This document shows positions 16,650-26,238 of a stretch of 64,000 bases of DNA, one piece after another. The translations under genes were made by a program, and so were the position numbers. Source of the DNA: Paenibacillus alginolyticus DSM 5050 = NBRC 15375 (lineage in GTDB: Bacteria; Bacillota; Bacilli; Paenibacillales; NBRC-103111); assembly GCF_000422905.1 (NCBI RefSeq), contig NZ_AUGY01000001.1:186001-250000 (forward strand). Direction: 5' to 3'. The notes under the pieces were generated by a model. It was not told the origin of the DNA. It worked only from the letters and a program-made list of their open reading frames with translations, and ran no database searches. Positions within the stretch are counted from its first letter, which is position 1, and each line of letters starts with the position of its first letter.

Positions 16650-18656
16650 GTGGGGGCAAATGTTAGTAAACCTAGCCCAGAAGATTTGTTTCTGCTTCAT
16701 GAAGGATCCCTTTACCACAGTTATCGCATCTTAGGGGCGCATGTAAGTAAAACAAAAGGGCAAGAGGGAGTTCGTTTTGCCTTATGGGCACCTCATGCCA
16801 AACAGGTTAACTTGCTTGGTGATTTCAACAGTTGGCAATCTGGTACTCATCGTATGGAGAAGTTTAGTACGCTTGGCTTATGGCTATTGTTCGTTCCAGA
16901 AGCAAGTGAAGGCGATTATTACAAGTTTGAAGTTCATAGCGTGACGGGCCAGATTTTGTTGAAGGCAGACCCGTATGCCTTTTACTCGGAATTACGTCCG
17001 GGTACCGCATCGCGTGTCGTTGATCTAGAAGGTTACGAATGGAAGGATCAGGCATGGCAGCAGCAGAAAAAGGAAAGCCCCGCTTACAATAAGCCGCTAT
17101 CCATTTATGAGGTTCATCTGGGTACGTGGCGCAAAAAGGACCGACTTAGTGAAGACTTGTATACCTATGATCAGCTTGCTGAAGAGTTAGTCGATTACGC
17201 CGTTGAGATGGGGTATACGCACATTGAATTAATGCCGCTCGCAGAACATCCGTTTGATCGTTCTTGGGGCTATCAGGCAACAGGCTATTTCTCCGTAACT
17301 AGCCGCCATGGTACCCCGAAGGAATTCATGCATTTCGTTGACCGGTGTCATCAGAAGGGTATTGGGGTCATTATGGATTGGGTTCCTGGCCATTTCTGCA
17401 AGGACAGTCATGGACTCCGGCAGTTTGATGGAAAGCCGCTGTATGAATATGAGGACCCCCGCAAAGCCGAGAAGCTGGAATGGGGTACACTGACTTTCGA
17501 TTTTGGCCGTCCCGAGGTTCAAACCTTTTTAATCTCAAATGCTGTATTTTGGATGGACATGTATCATATTGATGGAATAAGAGTGGATGCTGTAGCTTCC
17601 ATGTTACATTTAAATTTTGGCAGATGGAATGAGGATCCCATCAAGAATCAATGGGGTGGGGATGATAATTCCGAAGCGATAGCCTTCCTGCGCAAGCTGA
17701 ATCAAGTCGTCTTCTCCTTCTATCCTGATGCTTTGATGATGGCTGAGGATTCTTCCGATTGGCCGCTTGTTACTGCGCCAGTCCACGATGGAGGACTCGG
17801 ATTTAATTATAAGTGGAACATGGGTTGGATGAACGATATGCTGCGATATATGAAATTAGATCCTATCAATCGCAAGTATCATCACAAGCTGATCACATTT
17901 TCATTCATGTATGCCTTTAGTGAAAATTACGTTCTGCCGCTTTCACACGATGAAGTGGTACATGGCAAACGTTCGCTTCTTCATAAGATGCCAGGTGATT
18001 ATTGGCAGAAATTTGCTAATCTACGTGTTCTTTATGGATATATGACGGGGCACCCTGGTAAAAAGCTGCTGTTTATGGGCAGTGAATTCGGTCAATTCGA
18101 CGAATGGAAGGATCTCGAAGAACTCGATTGGTTTTTGCTTGAAGGATACAAAAAACATAGTCAAATGCATCATTATGTCAAGGCGCTTAATCAATTTTAT
18201 TTGGACCAACCGGCGTTGTGGCAGCTGGATCATCATCAGGATGGGTTCCAGTGGATCAACCCTCATGATGAGAGCCAGAGCGTTGTGACTTTTATGCGCA
18301 AAGGGAAATTGCCTGAGGATGATTTGATTCTCGTATGTAATTTCACCCCAGTGGTTCACCCGGATTACCGGATAGGCGTTCCACGGCATGGTGTGTACGA
18401 AGTCGTTTTTAACAGCGATGCACCCGAGTTCGGCGGTTCTGGTCAAGGCAACTCAGAGCCAATATCTAGTGAAAAGCGTTCATGGCACGGGCTCCCTAAT
18501 AGTTTAGCGTTGTGTATTCCGCCGCTTGCGGCTGTTTATATAAAATGTGTGAGTGAATTCCAAACTGTGATTGACGAAGTTGAAGGGGGAAATCAGATAT
18601 GCGCAGTAAAGAATGTGTTGCCATGCTCCTTGCTGGAGGAGAAGGACGAAGATTAG
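16650..18656 (+). CDS. glgB: 1,4-alpha-glucan branching enzyme
   Basis: A 668-residue GH13 branching enzyme with an N-terminal CBM48 domain ([23 protein letters not shown]) and a catalytic barrel. Catalytic residues are seen in [12 protein letters not shown] (nucleophile Asp), [10 protein letters not shown] (acid Glu) and [11 protein letters not shown] (third Asp). It makes alpha-1,6 branches in glycogen. GTG start after AAGGAGGG. Its last 58 bases overlap glgC, so the final roughly 19 residues (Cys-containing) are encoded within the glgC start; the two are probably translationally coupled. Confidence 0.95.
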   Translation: MGANVSKPSPEDLFLLHEGSLYHSYRILGAHVSKTKGQEGVRFALWAPHAKQVNLLGDFNSWQSGTHRMEKFSTLGLWLLFVPEASEGDYYKFEVHSVTGQILLKADPYAFYSELRPGTASRVVDLEGYEWKDQAWQQQKKESPAYNKPLSIYEVHLGTWRKKDRLSEDLYTYDQLAEELVDYAVEMGYTHIELMPLAEHPFDRSWGYQATGYFSVTSRHGTPKEFMHFVDRCHQKGIGVIMDWVPGHFCKDSHGLRQFDGKPLYEYEDPRKAEKLEWGTLTFDFGRPEVQTFLISNAVFWMDMYHIDGIRVDAVASMLHLNFGRWNEDPIKNQWGGDDNSEAIAFLRKLNQVVFSFYPDALMMAEDSSDWPLVTAPVHDGGLGFNYKWNMGWMNDMLRYMKLDPINRKYHHKLITFSFMYAFSENYVLPLSHDEVVHGKRSLLHKMPGDYWQKFANLRVLYGYMTGHPGKKLLFMGSEFGQFDEWKDLEELDWFLLEGYKKHSQMHHYVKALNQFYLDQPALWQLDHHQDGFQWINPHDESQSVVTFMRKGKLPEDDLILVCNFTPVVHPDYRIGVPRHGVYEVVFNSDAPEFGGSGQGNSEPISSEKRSWHGLPNSLALCIPPLAAVYIKCVSEFQTVIDEVEGGNQICAVKNVLPCSLLEEKDED

Positions 18657-19747
18657 GCGTTCTGACGAACAATTTAGCCAAGCCAGCCGTTCATTTTGGC
18701 GGGAAGTATCGTATCATTGATTTTACCCTCAGCAATTGTACGAATTCAGGGATTGACACCGTTGGTGTTCTAACCCAGTATCAACCTCTCGTACTCAACA
18801 CGTACATTGGGATTGGAAGCTCGTGGGACCTTGACCGCAAATATGGCGGTGTGACGGTCTTGCCGCCGTTCATGGAGCAAAAAGGCGGGGATTGGTATAA
18901 AGGAACAGCGAATGCCATTTATCGCAATATTGGCTTTATTGAGCAATATGATCCCGAATATGTTTTGGTCATCTCGGGTGATCACATTTATAAAATGGAC
19001 TATGATCTAATGCTGTCTTACCACAAAGAAAAGAAAGCCGACGCAACGATTGCTGTCATTGAAGTAAAATGGGAGGAAACGAACCGATTCGGCATCATGA
19101 GCGTTAATGACAAACAAGAAATCACTGAATTTGCAGAAAAACCGAAAGAAGCGAACAGCAACTTGGCTTCGATGGGTATTTATATTTTTAATTGGAGCGT
19201 ACTGAAATCTTATCTGATCGAAGATGAGGAAAATCCTAACTCCAGCAAAGATTTTGGGAAAGATATTATTCCAATGATGCTGAAAGATGAGGCGAGAATG
19301 TTCGCTTATCCATTTGAAGGCTACTGGAAAGATGTAGGTACGATCGATAGTCTTTGGGAAGCGAACATGGACCTGCTGGATGACAATAATGAGCTTAATT
19401 TAAATGATAAGGACTGGCGGGTATACTCCCAGAATCCTTACCAGCCTGCTCAGTATGTGGCGCCAACTGCGAATATTAAACGTTCACTCGTTAATGAAGG
19501 CTGCGCGATATTCGGGGATGTCGACCATTCCGTTTTGTTCTTCGGTGTACAGGTTGGCGAAGGAAGCCAAATTCGTGACTCCGTCATTATGCCTAATGCC
19601 AAAATTGGTAATAACGTAACGATTAACAAAGCGATTATCGGCGAAAATACGGTTGTTGAAGACGGTGCTGTGGTAGATGGCAAAGGGGAAATTGTACTTA
19701 TTGGTGGCAATGAACGGATATCAGCGAATGCCAATCAGAAGGGATGA
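18599..19747 (+). CDS. glgC: Glucose-1-phosphate adenylyltransferase catalytic subunit
   Basis: A 382-residue ADP-glucose pyrophosphorylase. The N-terminal nucleotidyltransferase has [20 protein letters not shown] and the substrate-site FAEKPKE; the C-terminal left-handed beta-helix has hexapeptide repeats ([21 protein letters not shown]). It makes ADP-glucose from ATP and glucose-1-phosphate, the committed step for glycogen. In Firmicutes it pairs with GlgD, encoded six bases downstream. The ATG follows GAAGGGGG inside the end of glgB. Confidence 0.95.
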   Translation: MRSKECVAMLLAGGEGRRLGVLTNNLAKPAVHFGGKYRIIDFTLSNCTNSGIDTVGVLTQYQPLVLNTYIGIGSSWDLDRKYGGVTVLPPFMEQKGGDWYKGTANAIYRNIGFIEQYDPEYVLVISGDHIYKMDYDLMLSYHKEKKADATIAVIEVKWEETNRFGIMSVNDKQEITEFAEKPKEANSNLASMGIYIFNWSVLKSYLIEDEENPNSSKDFGKDIIPMMLKDEARMFAYPFEGYWKDVGTIDSLWEANMDLLDDNNELNLNDKDWRVYSQNPYQPAQYVAPTANIKRSLVNEGCAIFGDVDHSVLFFGVQVGEGSQIRDSVIMPNAKIGNNVTINKAIIGENTVVEDGAVVDGKGEIVLIGGNERISANANQKG

Positions 19748-19753
19748 TGTCGA

Positions 19754-20863
19754 GTGAAACATGTAATGGGTGTCATTAATTTAGTGAATGAACCGGATGA
19801 TTTGGAAGAACTGACCTACTTTCGTTGCCCAGCATCCGTGCCCTTCGGCGGCCGTTATCGATTAATTGATTTTACATTGTCCAATATGGTGAATTCAGGC
19901 ATTGATAACGTTGCTGTATTCACTCAACATAAATATCGTTCTCTCATGGATCATCTGGGTTCGGGGAAAGAATGGGATTTGGACCGGAAGCGGGGCGGCT
20001 TGTTCGTTCTCCCGTCTGTGCTCAATGAACCAACAGGTATTTCACGTGGTGATCTATACCAATTCTACAGCCATAGAGATTATTTCTACCGTGGTAAAGA
20101 AGAGCTTGTCATTATTTCGCGAAGCCACATGGTATGCAACCTCGATCTGCGTGACGCTGTGCGCTATCATGAAGATACGCAAGCCGATATTACGGTTATC
20201 TATAAGCAAACTGATGAGGATATTCAAGGGAAATTCCGTCGGCTAGCGGTCAAGGACAGCGGGCAAGTGACACTCATGGAGGATCACACAGGAAGATTGC
20301 GTACAAACAACATTTCAATGGAAATGTACATCATGAGCAAAGCGCTGCTGCTGGATATGGTTGAATCTTGCTTAGCGCAAGGTTACGATCATTTGGTTCG
20401 TGATGGCATTATGAAAAATATCGATAAGCTCAGTGTGTATGGCTACAAATTCGAAGGCCATGTAGGGATTGTGAACTCGATTCAAGGCTACTACAAGCAC
20501 AGTATGCAGCTGCTTAATCCGGCGATCTGGAGAGAGCTTTTCTTTCAGAAAAACCTGATTTACACGAAGGTTAAGGATGAACCGCCTGCGAAGTACTTGG
20601 ATACGGCAGCAGCCAAAAATGCACTCATCGCAAACGGCTGCATCATCGAAGGTAAAGTGGAAAATAGTATCCTGTTCCGCGGTGTGAAAATCCGGAAAGG
20701 CGCATACGTGAAGAACAGCATCATTCTCCAAAACTGTGAGATTGAAGAGAATGTTATCATTGAGAACGCAATCCTCGATAAGGATGTCTTCATTAGTCGT
20801 GGACGTGTCTTAACGGGAGATAATAAAGCACCATTCATTGCTGCGAAAACGAAAGTGATCTAG
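19754..20863 (+). CDS. glgD: Glucose-1-phosphate adenylyltransferase regulatory subunit
   Basis: A 369-residue GlgC paralogue with a degenerate nucleotide loop: the GGxGxRL signature at the N-terminus is missing, while FGGRYRLIDFTLSNMVNSGI and the C-terminal hexapeptide helix (SILFRGVKIRKGAYVKNSIIL) remain. This is the pattern of Bacillus-type GlgD, which raises GlgC activity in the heterotetramer. GTG start after GATGATG, six bases after glgC. Confidence 0.93.
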   Translation: MKHVMGVINLVNEPDDLEELTYFRCPASVPFGGRYRLIDFTLSNMVNSGIDNVAVFTQHKYRSLMDHLGSGKEWDLDRKRGGLFVLPSVLNEPTGISRGDLYQFYSHRDYFYRGKEELVIISRSHMVCNLDLRDAVRYHEDTQADITVIYKQTDEDIQGKFRRLAVKDSGQVTLMEDHTGRLRTNNISMEMYIMSKALLLDMVESCLAQGYDHLVRDGIMKNIDKLSVYGYKFEGHVGIVNSIQGYYKHSMQLLNPAIWRELFFQKNLIYTKVKDEPPAKYLDTAAAKNALIANGCIIEGKVENSILFRGVKIRKGAYVKNSIILQNCEIEENVIIENAILDKDVFISRGRVLTGDNKAPFIAAKTKVI

Positions 20864-20884
20864 ATCAATAAAAGGAGTAGGAAG

Positions 20885-22318
20885 ATGAAAGTACTATTTG
20901 CAGCATCTGAGGCTGTACCTTTTATTAAAACAGGCGGTCTAGCTGACGTAATTGGCTCGTTACCTAAGGAGCTTACTCGTCAAGGACTGGATGTGCGAGT
21001 TATTTTACCTAAGTATGGCGATATCCCAGCTGCTTATCGGAAAGCCATGACAAAGGTAATTACATTTGATGTGTACATCGGTTGGAGAAAGCAATACATC
21101 GGGATAGAGATGCTTCAGCATGAAGGAGTCACCTTCTATTTCGTGGATAATGAATTTTATTTCAAGCGTCCAGGCATTTATGGGTATGGTGACGAGGCGG
21201 AGCGCTTTGGGTTCTTCTGCAGAGGGGTTATTGAGGCGCTCCCGTTGCTTGATTTCCAGCCGGATGTGATTCATTGCCATGATTGGCAAACCGGTATGAT
21301 TCCTGTGCTGCTGAAGGCACATTATCAACATCTCCCTTTCTACAGCGAGATGAAGACGATGGCTACCGTTCATAATTTGAAATACCAAGGTGTATTTGAT
21401 CAATCTCTATTAAAAGATTTGTTCGGTTTATCTGACGATCATTTCACAGGAACTGCGCTTGAGTTGCATGGTGGCGCAAGCTTCCTCAAAGGCGGACTCC
21501 TTTATTCGGATCAGATCACAACCGTGAGTCAAACCTATGCCGAGGAAATTCAAACTCCTTTTTATGGTGAATTTTTGGACAGCCTGCTGCGTCATCGCAA
21601 AGATCAGTTAACAGGCATCGTGAATGGCATTGATTATGATGTGTTCGATCCAATGACCGATCCACATCTCGTTGTGAATTATCGAGATTCTTTACCGAAG
21701 AAGCAGCAGAATAAGCTGGCACTTCAGGAGCGCTTGGGATTGCCTGTGAACGGTGATGTACCGATGATTGCACTGGTCACGCGCTTGGTACAGCAAAAAG
21801 GGCTTGATCTCATCCAACATGTCATTTCGGAAATCCTAGCATTAGACATCCAACTCGTCGTTCTCGGAACAGGTGAATACAGCTATGAGCAAATGCTCCG
21901 GCATGCGGCTCAAACGCATCCAGATAAGGTGTCTGCTCAAATCTACTTCGATGAATCTTTAGCACATCAAATCTATGCTGCATCTGACTTATTTTTGATG
22001 CCGTCACAGTTTGAGCCATGCGGGATTGGACAGTTGATAGCACTTCGTTATCGCTCTGTACCCATTGTCAGAGAAACTGGCGGTCTGAAAGATACCGTTC
22101 AGCCTTACAATGAGTTCACGGGTGAGGGAACCGGATTCTCATTCAGCAATTATAACGCGCATGACATGCTGCATATCATTCGACGTGCTGTATTTTTCTA
22201 CAAGAATGATAGAGAGGCATGGCTGAAAATTCAGCAAAATATGAAAAAAGGCGATTTCAGCTGGAAAAAGTCAGCACAGCAGTATATCGCACTTTATAAA
22301 GTGATGGTTAACGATTAA
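20885..22318 (+). CDS. glgA: Glycogen synthase (ADP-glucose)
   Basis: A 477-residue GT5 glycosyltransferase. The N-terminal KTGGLADVIGSLPKEL is the ADP-glucose-binding signature; the C-terminal domain shows LVTRLVQQKGLDLI and the catalytic FEPCGIGQLIALRYRSVPIVRETGGLKDTV. It extends alpha-1,4-glucan in glycogen. ATG after AAAGGAG. Last gene of the glgBCDA cluster; a strong terminator follows. No glgP is present next to it, unlike B. subtilis. Confidence 0.95.
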   Translation: MKVLFAASEAVPFIKTGGLADVIGSLPKELTRQGLDVRVILPKYGDIPAAYRKAMTKVITFDVYIGWRKQYIGIEMLQHEGVTFYFVDNEFYFKRPGIYGYGDEAERFGFFCRGVIEALPLLDFQPDVIHCHDWQTGMIPVLLKAHYQHLPFYSEMKTMATVHNLKYQGVFDQSLLKDLFGLSDDHFTGTALELHGGASFLKGGLLYSDQITTVSQTYAEEIQTPFYGEFLDSLLRHRKDQLTGIVNGIDYDVFDPMTDPHLVVNYRDSLPKKQQNKLALQERLGLPVNGDVPMIALVTRLVQQKGLDLIQHVISEILALDIQLVVLGTGEYSYEQMLRHAAQTHPDKVSAQIYFDESLAHQIYAASDLFLMPSQFEPCGIGQLIALRYRSVPIVRETGGLKDTVQPYNEFTGEGTGFSFSNYNAHDMLHIIRRAVFFYKNDREAWLKIQQNMKKGDFSWKKSAQQYIALYKVMVND

Positions 22319-22324
22319 AAGGAG

Positions 22325-22354
22325 ACTGGAAGCACTTTGCTTCCAGTTTTCTTC
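22325..22354 (+). terminator. Terminator after glgA
   Basis: ACTGGAAGC and GCTTCCAGT form a nine-pair stem with loop ACTTT, followed by TTTTCTT. Confidence 0.85.
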
Positions 22355-22412
22355 TGTCTTGTTTGAAAACTGTGCCTAATTAAGAAAATAGCATAAATGG
22401 CAGCTTGTAAAT

Positions 22413-22447
22413 GACCTCTTATTCACGATGTGAATAGGGGGTCTTTT
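22413..22447 (+). terminator. Second terminator between glgA and cardiolipin synthase
   Basis: GACCTCTTATTCAC and GTGAATAGGGGGTC form a long hairpin with loop GAT, ending in TTTT. Confidence 0.7.
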
Positions 22448-22510
22448 CCTAATTTGTCGAAATTCAGGTATAATAGTGAAGAGTGGATATAAATGGTTTG
22501 GAGTGGTGTT

Positions 22511-23968
22511 ATGGACTGGTTATCACATGTACTAACTGTCGTTTTTGTGATCAATATTTTACTTGCCATAACGGTTGTGTTCTTAGAACGTCGAAACGTG
22601 GCGGCAACATGGTCATGGCTCATGGTGCTCTTATTCATTCCGATTCTCGGCTTCCTGCTCTATGTGATGCTTGGACAAAATTTGAGCCGCAGAAAGCTGT
22701 ATAAATGGAATCGCCGTATGCTGGAAAGAGTGCAAACCGTCATTTCAGAGCAGAGGGAACAGCTGATTGACGGGACGCTGCCCTATATTGATCCGATGGT
22801 AAGTCAGTATCGAGATTTGATTTATCTGAATGTCGCAACGAATGATGCATTCCTCACGCAAGATAATGGTGTACATATTTTCACAGACGGTGTGGCTAAA
22901 TTCAGTGATTTACTGATGAAAATTGAAGCTGCGGAAAACCATATACATCTGCAGTATTACATCGTTAAGAATGATTCGCTGGGTCACAAGATCATGGAAG
23001 CTCTGACGAGGAAAGCGGAGCAGGGGGTCCACGTTAAATTCTTATATGACGATATTGGCTCAAGGTCCTTGAAGGAGTCCTTTTTTCGAGATTTCCTAAA
23101 GGCTGGCGGGCAAAAAGCTGCATTTTTTCCATCGCGTATTCCGTTCCTGAACTATCGGGTAAATTATCGCAATCATCGTAAATTAGTTATCATTGATGGT
23201 CAGATCGGGTACATGGGTGGATTCAATGTCGGTAATGAATATCTGGGTTTAGATCCGCGATTTGGGTACTGGCGGGATACGCACCTTCGTTTGACTGGAA
23301 GCGTCGTTCGCGCTTTGCAGTCGAGATTTATTCTGGACTGGAACTTAGCATCCGTGCAGCAAATGGAAGTCGCGGCTGAGTATTTTCCCGATACTATAGT
23401 GGAAGCCAATAGCCTGGAACACGTGCCCATGCAGATTGTGGCAAGTGGACCTAATGAAGCATGGCCGCATTTCGTGTTTACATTCCTAAAAATGATTCAC
23501 ATGGCCAAGAGCAGAATCCTCCTGCAGACTCCTTATTTTATCCCTGAAGAGAGTATGTTGAATGCGCTGCGCATTGCCGCTCTATCGGGCATTGACGTTA
23601 GAATCATGATCCCTGAGAAAGCAGATCATATGTTTGTTCATTGGGCTTCCTTGTATTATGTAGGTGAATTGCTGCGAGCTGGAGTGAAATGCTATTTATA
23701 TGATCAAGGTTTTCTTCATGCGAAAACGATCATCGTCGATGGGCAGGTTGCTTCTGTTGGGACGGCTAACTTCGATATTCGCAGCCTACGCTTAAATTTC
23801 GAGACAAACGCTTTGATGTATCATGCAGAGACGGCGAAGAAGCTGGAAAACACGTTCTGGAAGGATATGGAGGGCTGTATGGAGTTGACGTTGGAGGAAT
23901 ATGATAAGCGATCCTTAAGGATTCGGTTTCTGGAGTCCATATCAAAATTGGTTTCTCCCATATTGTAA
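22511..23968 (+). CDS. cls: Cardiolipin synthase (phospholipase D family)
   Basis: A 485-residue enzyme starting MDWLSHVLTVVFVINILLAI. Two N-terminal membrane helices are followed by two PLD domains: HRKLVIIDGQIGYMGGFNVGNEY and HAKTIIVDGQVASVGTANFD carry the two HxK motifs that form one active site. It joins two phosphatidylglycerols into cardiolipin and glycerol at the membrane. The ATG at 22511 is favoured over 22493 because GGAG lies seven bases upstream. Flanked by terminators on both sides, so it is a single-gene unit. Confidence 0.9.
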   Translation: MDWLSHVLTVVFVINILLAITVVFLERRNVAATWSWLMVLLFIPILGFLLYVMLGQNLSRRKLYKWNRRMLERVQTVISEQREQLIDGTLPYIDPMVSQYRDLIYLNVATNDAFLTQDNGVHIFTDGVAKFSDLLMKIEAAENHIHLQYYIVKNDSLGHKIMEALTRKAEQGVHVKFLYDDIGSRSLKESFFRDFLKAGGQKAAFFPSRIPFLNYRVNYRNHRKLVIIDGQIGYMGGFNVGNEYLGLDPRFGYWRDTHLRLTGSVVRALQSRFILDWNLASVQQMEVAAEYFPDTIVEANSLEHVPMQIVASGPNEAWPHFVFTFLKMIHMAKSRILLQTPYFIPEESMLNALRIAALSGIDVRIMIPEKADHMFVHWASLYYVGELLRAGVKCYLYDQGFLHAKTIIVDGQVASVGTANFDIRSLRLNFETNALMYHAETAKKLENTFWKDMEGCMELTLEEYDKRSLRIRFLESISKLVSPIL

Positions 23969-23991
23969 TTGAAGATATAGTTTATGCAAAA

Positions 23992-24043
23992 AAAAAAGGA
24001 TATTCAATCCCTTCTTGAGAAAGAAAGATTGAATATCCTTTTT
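23992..24043. terminator. Bidirectional terminator between convergent genes
   Basis: AAAGGATATTCAATC and GATTGAATATCCTTT form a 15-pair stem with A and T runs on opposite sides, serving cls on one strand and the VOC gene on the other. Confidence 0.85.
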
Positions 24044-24061
24044 GTATGGTGAAAAGATTAA

Positions 24062-24490
24062 TTAATAAACGGTTTCACCATTGTCGTAGTTAAACTGCCA
24101 TTGAATGCCGAATTTATCTTCTAGGTTGCCGTAGCATTTGCTCCAGAAAGTTTCTTGAAGCTCCATGCCTACTTTGCCGCCTTCTTTCAACTTATGAAAA
24201 GCTGATTTCACTTCATCGATATCTTTGCTAACTAAGGAAAGGCTAATGTTGTTACCAGCAACGTAAGGCATTCCTGGGAAAACATCGGAGAACATAACCG
24301 TACTTCCAGAAATGCTAAGGCGTGCATGCATGACTAAATTTTTGGCTTCCTCAGGAAGTGGATAGGATGGGTCTGGTGGTGTATCTCCAAAGGTCATGAT
24401 TTGTGGCTTGTCCAGTCCAAATACTTCTGCGTAAAACTCAATGACTTCACGAGTGTTTCCATTAAAATTAAGGTATACATCAATAGCCAT
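24062..24490 (-). CDS. VOC (glyoxalase/PhnB-like) family protein
   Basis: A 142-residue two-module VOC protein beginning MAIDVYLNFNGNTREVIEFYAEVF and ending WQFNYDNGETVY, in the PhnB-like/3-demethylubiquinone branch. Such proteins are of mixed or unknown function; several bind divalent metals or hydrophobic ligands. AGGAG lies eight bases before the ATG used; an upstream GTG lacks a site. Stands alone between a convergent terminator and an AT-rich stretch (24500-24720) that shows nothing recognisable. Confidence 0.82.
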   Translation of the reverse strand: MAIDVYLNFNGNTREVIEFYAEVFGLDKPQIMTFGDTPPDPSYPLPEEAKNLVMHARLSISGSTVMFSDVFPGMPYVAGNNISLSLVSKDIDEVKSAFHKLKEGGKVGMELQETFWSKCYGNLEDKFGIQWQFNYDNGETVY

Positions 24491-24739
24491 TAATTTCACT
24501 CCTCAGGTTTAAATGTCTATCATTTCCAAATTGTATCATTTAACTGTTCCAAAACCAATATACCATCATAGGAACAAATATAAAAGTTATATGAATTTGC
24601 GATGTTACGTGCACTTTCCGACAGAATCGAATCAACTTGACATATTACGTAAATTTGGGATAAAAATAAATTATATTTCACACTATTTAATTTTAAGCCA
24701 TCAATTCAAGGGCATATAAAATAATGGAGGGGGGTGAAG

Positions 24740-25252
24740 ATGACAGCTATACCTATGAATGAATCCAATCGAGCGTTTGGTGAAGCACTTGTAAAATCAT
24801 TGGTCGGAGAACGAGGACATATTCCGATAACTAGAGCACTGCGAGATATTACGGCTGAGCTTTCAGGCACTCGCGCCACGGGTGCGCCATACACCATATA
24901 TCAGTTATTGAAGCATATGAGCTTCTGGCAGGAATTTTTGTTGACCTACCTTGAGGGAGGCAAGCCTGAATTGCCTTCTAGCGTCATGGATAGTTGGCCT
25001 ACTGCGGAACGTCCGGAGAGTGAAAAGGAATGGGAGACGATTGTTAAATCTTTTCTGCAAGGAGTTGAAAGAGCTTGTGAGTTTGCTCGAACATCACAGC
25101 TAGATGAAACTCTTGAAAAGTTTCCGACTGAGACGAAAGCGGGAATTTTACGCAACATTGCCTCTCACAATTCCTATCACTTGGGAGAAATCGTTTTGCT
25201 CCGCCGAATGAATGGAGTTTGGCCGCCGCCTGGCGGAGGCTACCCCGCCTAA
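24740..25252 (+). CDS. DinB/DfsB-type four-helix bundle protein
   Basis: A 170-residue DinB-superfamily protein. The metal ligands expected for the fold are visible in YQLLKHMSFWQEF and in the C-terminal RNIASHNSYHLGEIVLLRRMNGVWPPPGGG, which is typical of this family. Members act as metal-dependent thiol transferases (for example bacillithiol-linked) or are uncharacterised. ATG preceded by GGAGGGGG. Directly followed by a truncated rhodanese, so the locus has suffered a deletion. Confidence 0.82.
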   Translation: MTAIPMNESNRAFGEALVKSLVGERGHIPITRALRDITAELSGTRATGAPYTIYQLLKHMSFWQEFLLTYLEGGKPELPSSVMDSWPTAERPESEKEWETIVKSFLQGVERACEFARTSQLDETLEKFPTETKAGILRNIASHNSYHLGEIVLLRRMNGVWPPPGGGYPA

Positions 25253-25446
25253 CATGTAGAAGCGGATTTGAGCGTCTGCGTGATGAGCGGCTTTCCGATA
25301 GGAACCGCCCGATTTTAGTTACATGCGGCGCTGGTGGACAAGCTTCTCTGGGTACCTATTTGCTGAAGCAAATGGGCTTTCAAGACGTGGCTTATATCGA
25401 TGGTGGAACAGCGGCTTGGAAAGATGCGGGTTTTGATGTTGAATAG
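25253..25446 (+). pseudogene. Rhodanese-domain remnant (3' part only)
   Basis: The frame ending at 25446 reads RPILVTCGAGGQASLGTYLL and then KQMGFQDVAYIDGGTAAWKD, the second half of a rhodanese sulfurtransferase with its active-site Cys loop and the final GGxxAW helix. The first half of the fold is missing and there is no own start with a ribosome site; the sequence simply follows the DinB stop codon. Probably left after a deletion that removed the 5' half. Confidence 0.6.
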
Positions 25447-25492
25447 CTGATAATGGATACGGTTTTGTGAAATACAATATATAGACATTGAA

Positions 25493-25539
25493 AGAGGCTG
25501 ACTCAAAAGGTTAATAACCTAGCGAGCAGCCTCTATTTT
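25493..25539 (+). terminator. Terminator hairpin after the rhodanese remnant
   Basis: AGAGGCTG pairs with CAGCCTCT, extended by CTC/GAG, around an internal AGGTTAATAACCT hairpin, followed by ATTTTG. Confidence 0.6.
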
Positions 25540-25638
25540 GTTTCGATACGGAGCGAAATCTAATAGGAGATTCCTCCCGTTCATTTGGCGTTAATTGTAC
25601 CTTTTTTCGCATGAGCAAGTTTTGGTTGAATAACTGGA

Positions 25639-25667
25639 TTGACAGATGATAAAGAGCAGGTTAATAT
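25639..25667 (+). promoter_or_regulatory. Sigma-A promoter of the DUF6530-AAA-VWA operon
   Basis: A consensus TTGACA and TAATAT are spaced by exactly 17 bases, about 70 bases before the first gene. Confidence 0.7.
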
Positions 25668-25681
25668 AAATTTATCGATTC

Positions 25682-25713
25682 AGTAATTTAGTAAATTAGT
25701 AATTTAGTAAATG
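25682..25713. repeat. Tandem 16-bp AT-rich repeat (two copies)
   Basis: AGTAATTTAGTAAATT is followed immediately by AGTAATTTAGTAAATG. It lies in the leader between the promoter and the first gene of the operon, where it could be a protein-binding site or simple slippage. Confidence 0.6.
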
Positions 25714-25735
25714 GAAAATGGAGAGTGTGGAAAAA

Positions 25736-26215
25736 ATGAAAATACCAACTACTTTAAAACATAAACCTGTTATCGTTTCAGAAAATTATGAGCAGGTTGA
25801 CGGCCGTTACGCCGGGAATACGGATGCAAAAGGTCTATCCCTGGGATTGGCACAGTGGAATGACAGGGGAAAAGTCGAAATCTCGGCAAAAGTTTGGAGA
25901 TACACCGGGGAAAAATGGTCGAGACAGTCGGAGGAGCTGCCTATGCACCGTGTCCTTGACCTTGCCGTATTGATTTGCAGAAGCAGCTTATATTTTCAGG
26001 ATGCCTATCGTTTCCCGAAAATGTATGACCCTGAAAACACGATGATTGACCGCATTGGGCTGCAAGGGGATGCAATGAGTGTATCCGTGTGTGCAGAAAA
26101 TCCCATGATTGATAATGATATCAAGCTGTTTGCTCAGGCTCTTAGTGATGATGGTGAAATGATTGGAGAACGCCTTCGCGTCTTATCCAGTCTACTGAAA
26201 GAAATGGGGTATTAA
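25736..26215 (+). CDS. DUF6530-like protein
   Basis: A 159-residue soluble protein starting MKIPTTLKHKPVIVSENYEQ. The pattern YAGNTDAKGLSLGLAQWNDRG and KVWRYTGEKWSRQSEELPMHRVLDLAVLIC matches what I know as DUF6530, often encoded beside MoxR-type ATPases. No catalytic motif is evident. GGAGAG precedes the chosen ATG by ten bases; an in-frame ATG six codons earlier is possible. First gene of an operon with the AAA+ and VWA genes, so it may be a substrate adaptor or effector of that machine. Confidence 0.65.
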   Translation: MKIPTTLKHKPVIVSENYEQVDGRYAGNTDAKGLSLGLAQWNDRGKVEISAKVWRYTGEKWSRQSEELPMHRVLDLAVLICRSSLYFQDAYRFPKMYDPENTMIDRIGLQGDAMSVSVCAENPMIDNDIKLFAQALSDDGEMIGERLRVLSSLLKEMGY

Positions 26216-26238
26216 CCAATTTTGGAAAGGTGAAAGGT

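Noticed and set aside
25682-25713. Short direct repeats that might be CRISPR
   Set aside because: Only two adjacent AT-rich copies without spacers; no cas genes in the window. No CRISPR array was seen anywhere.
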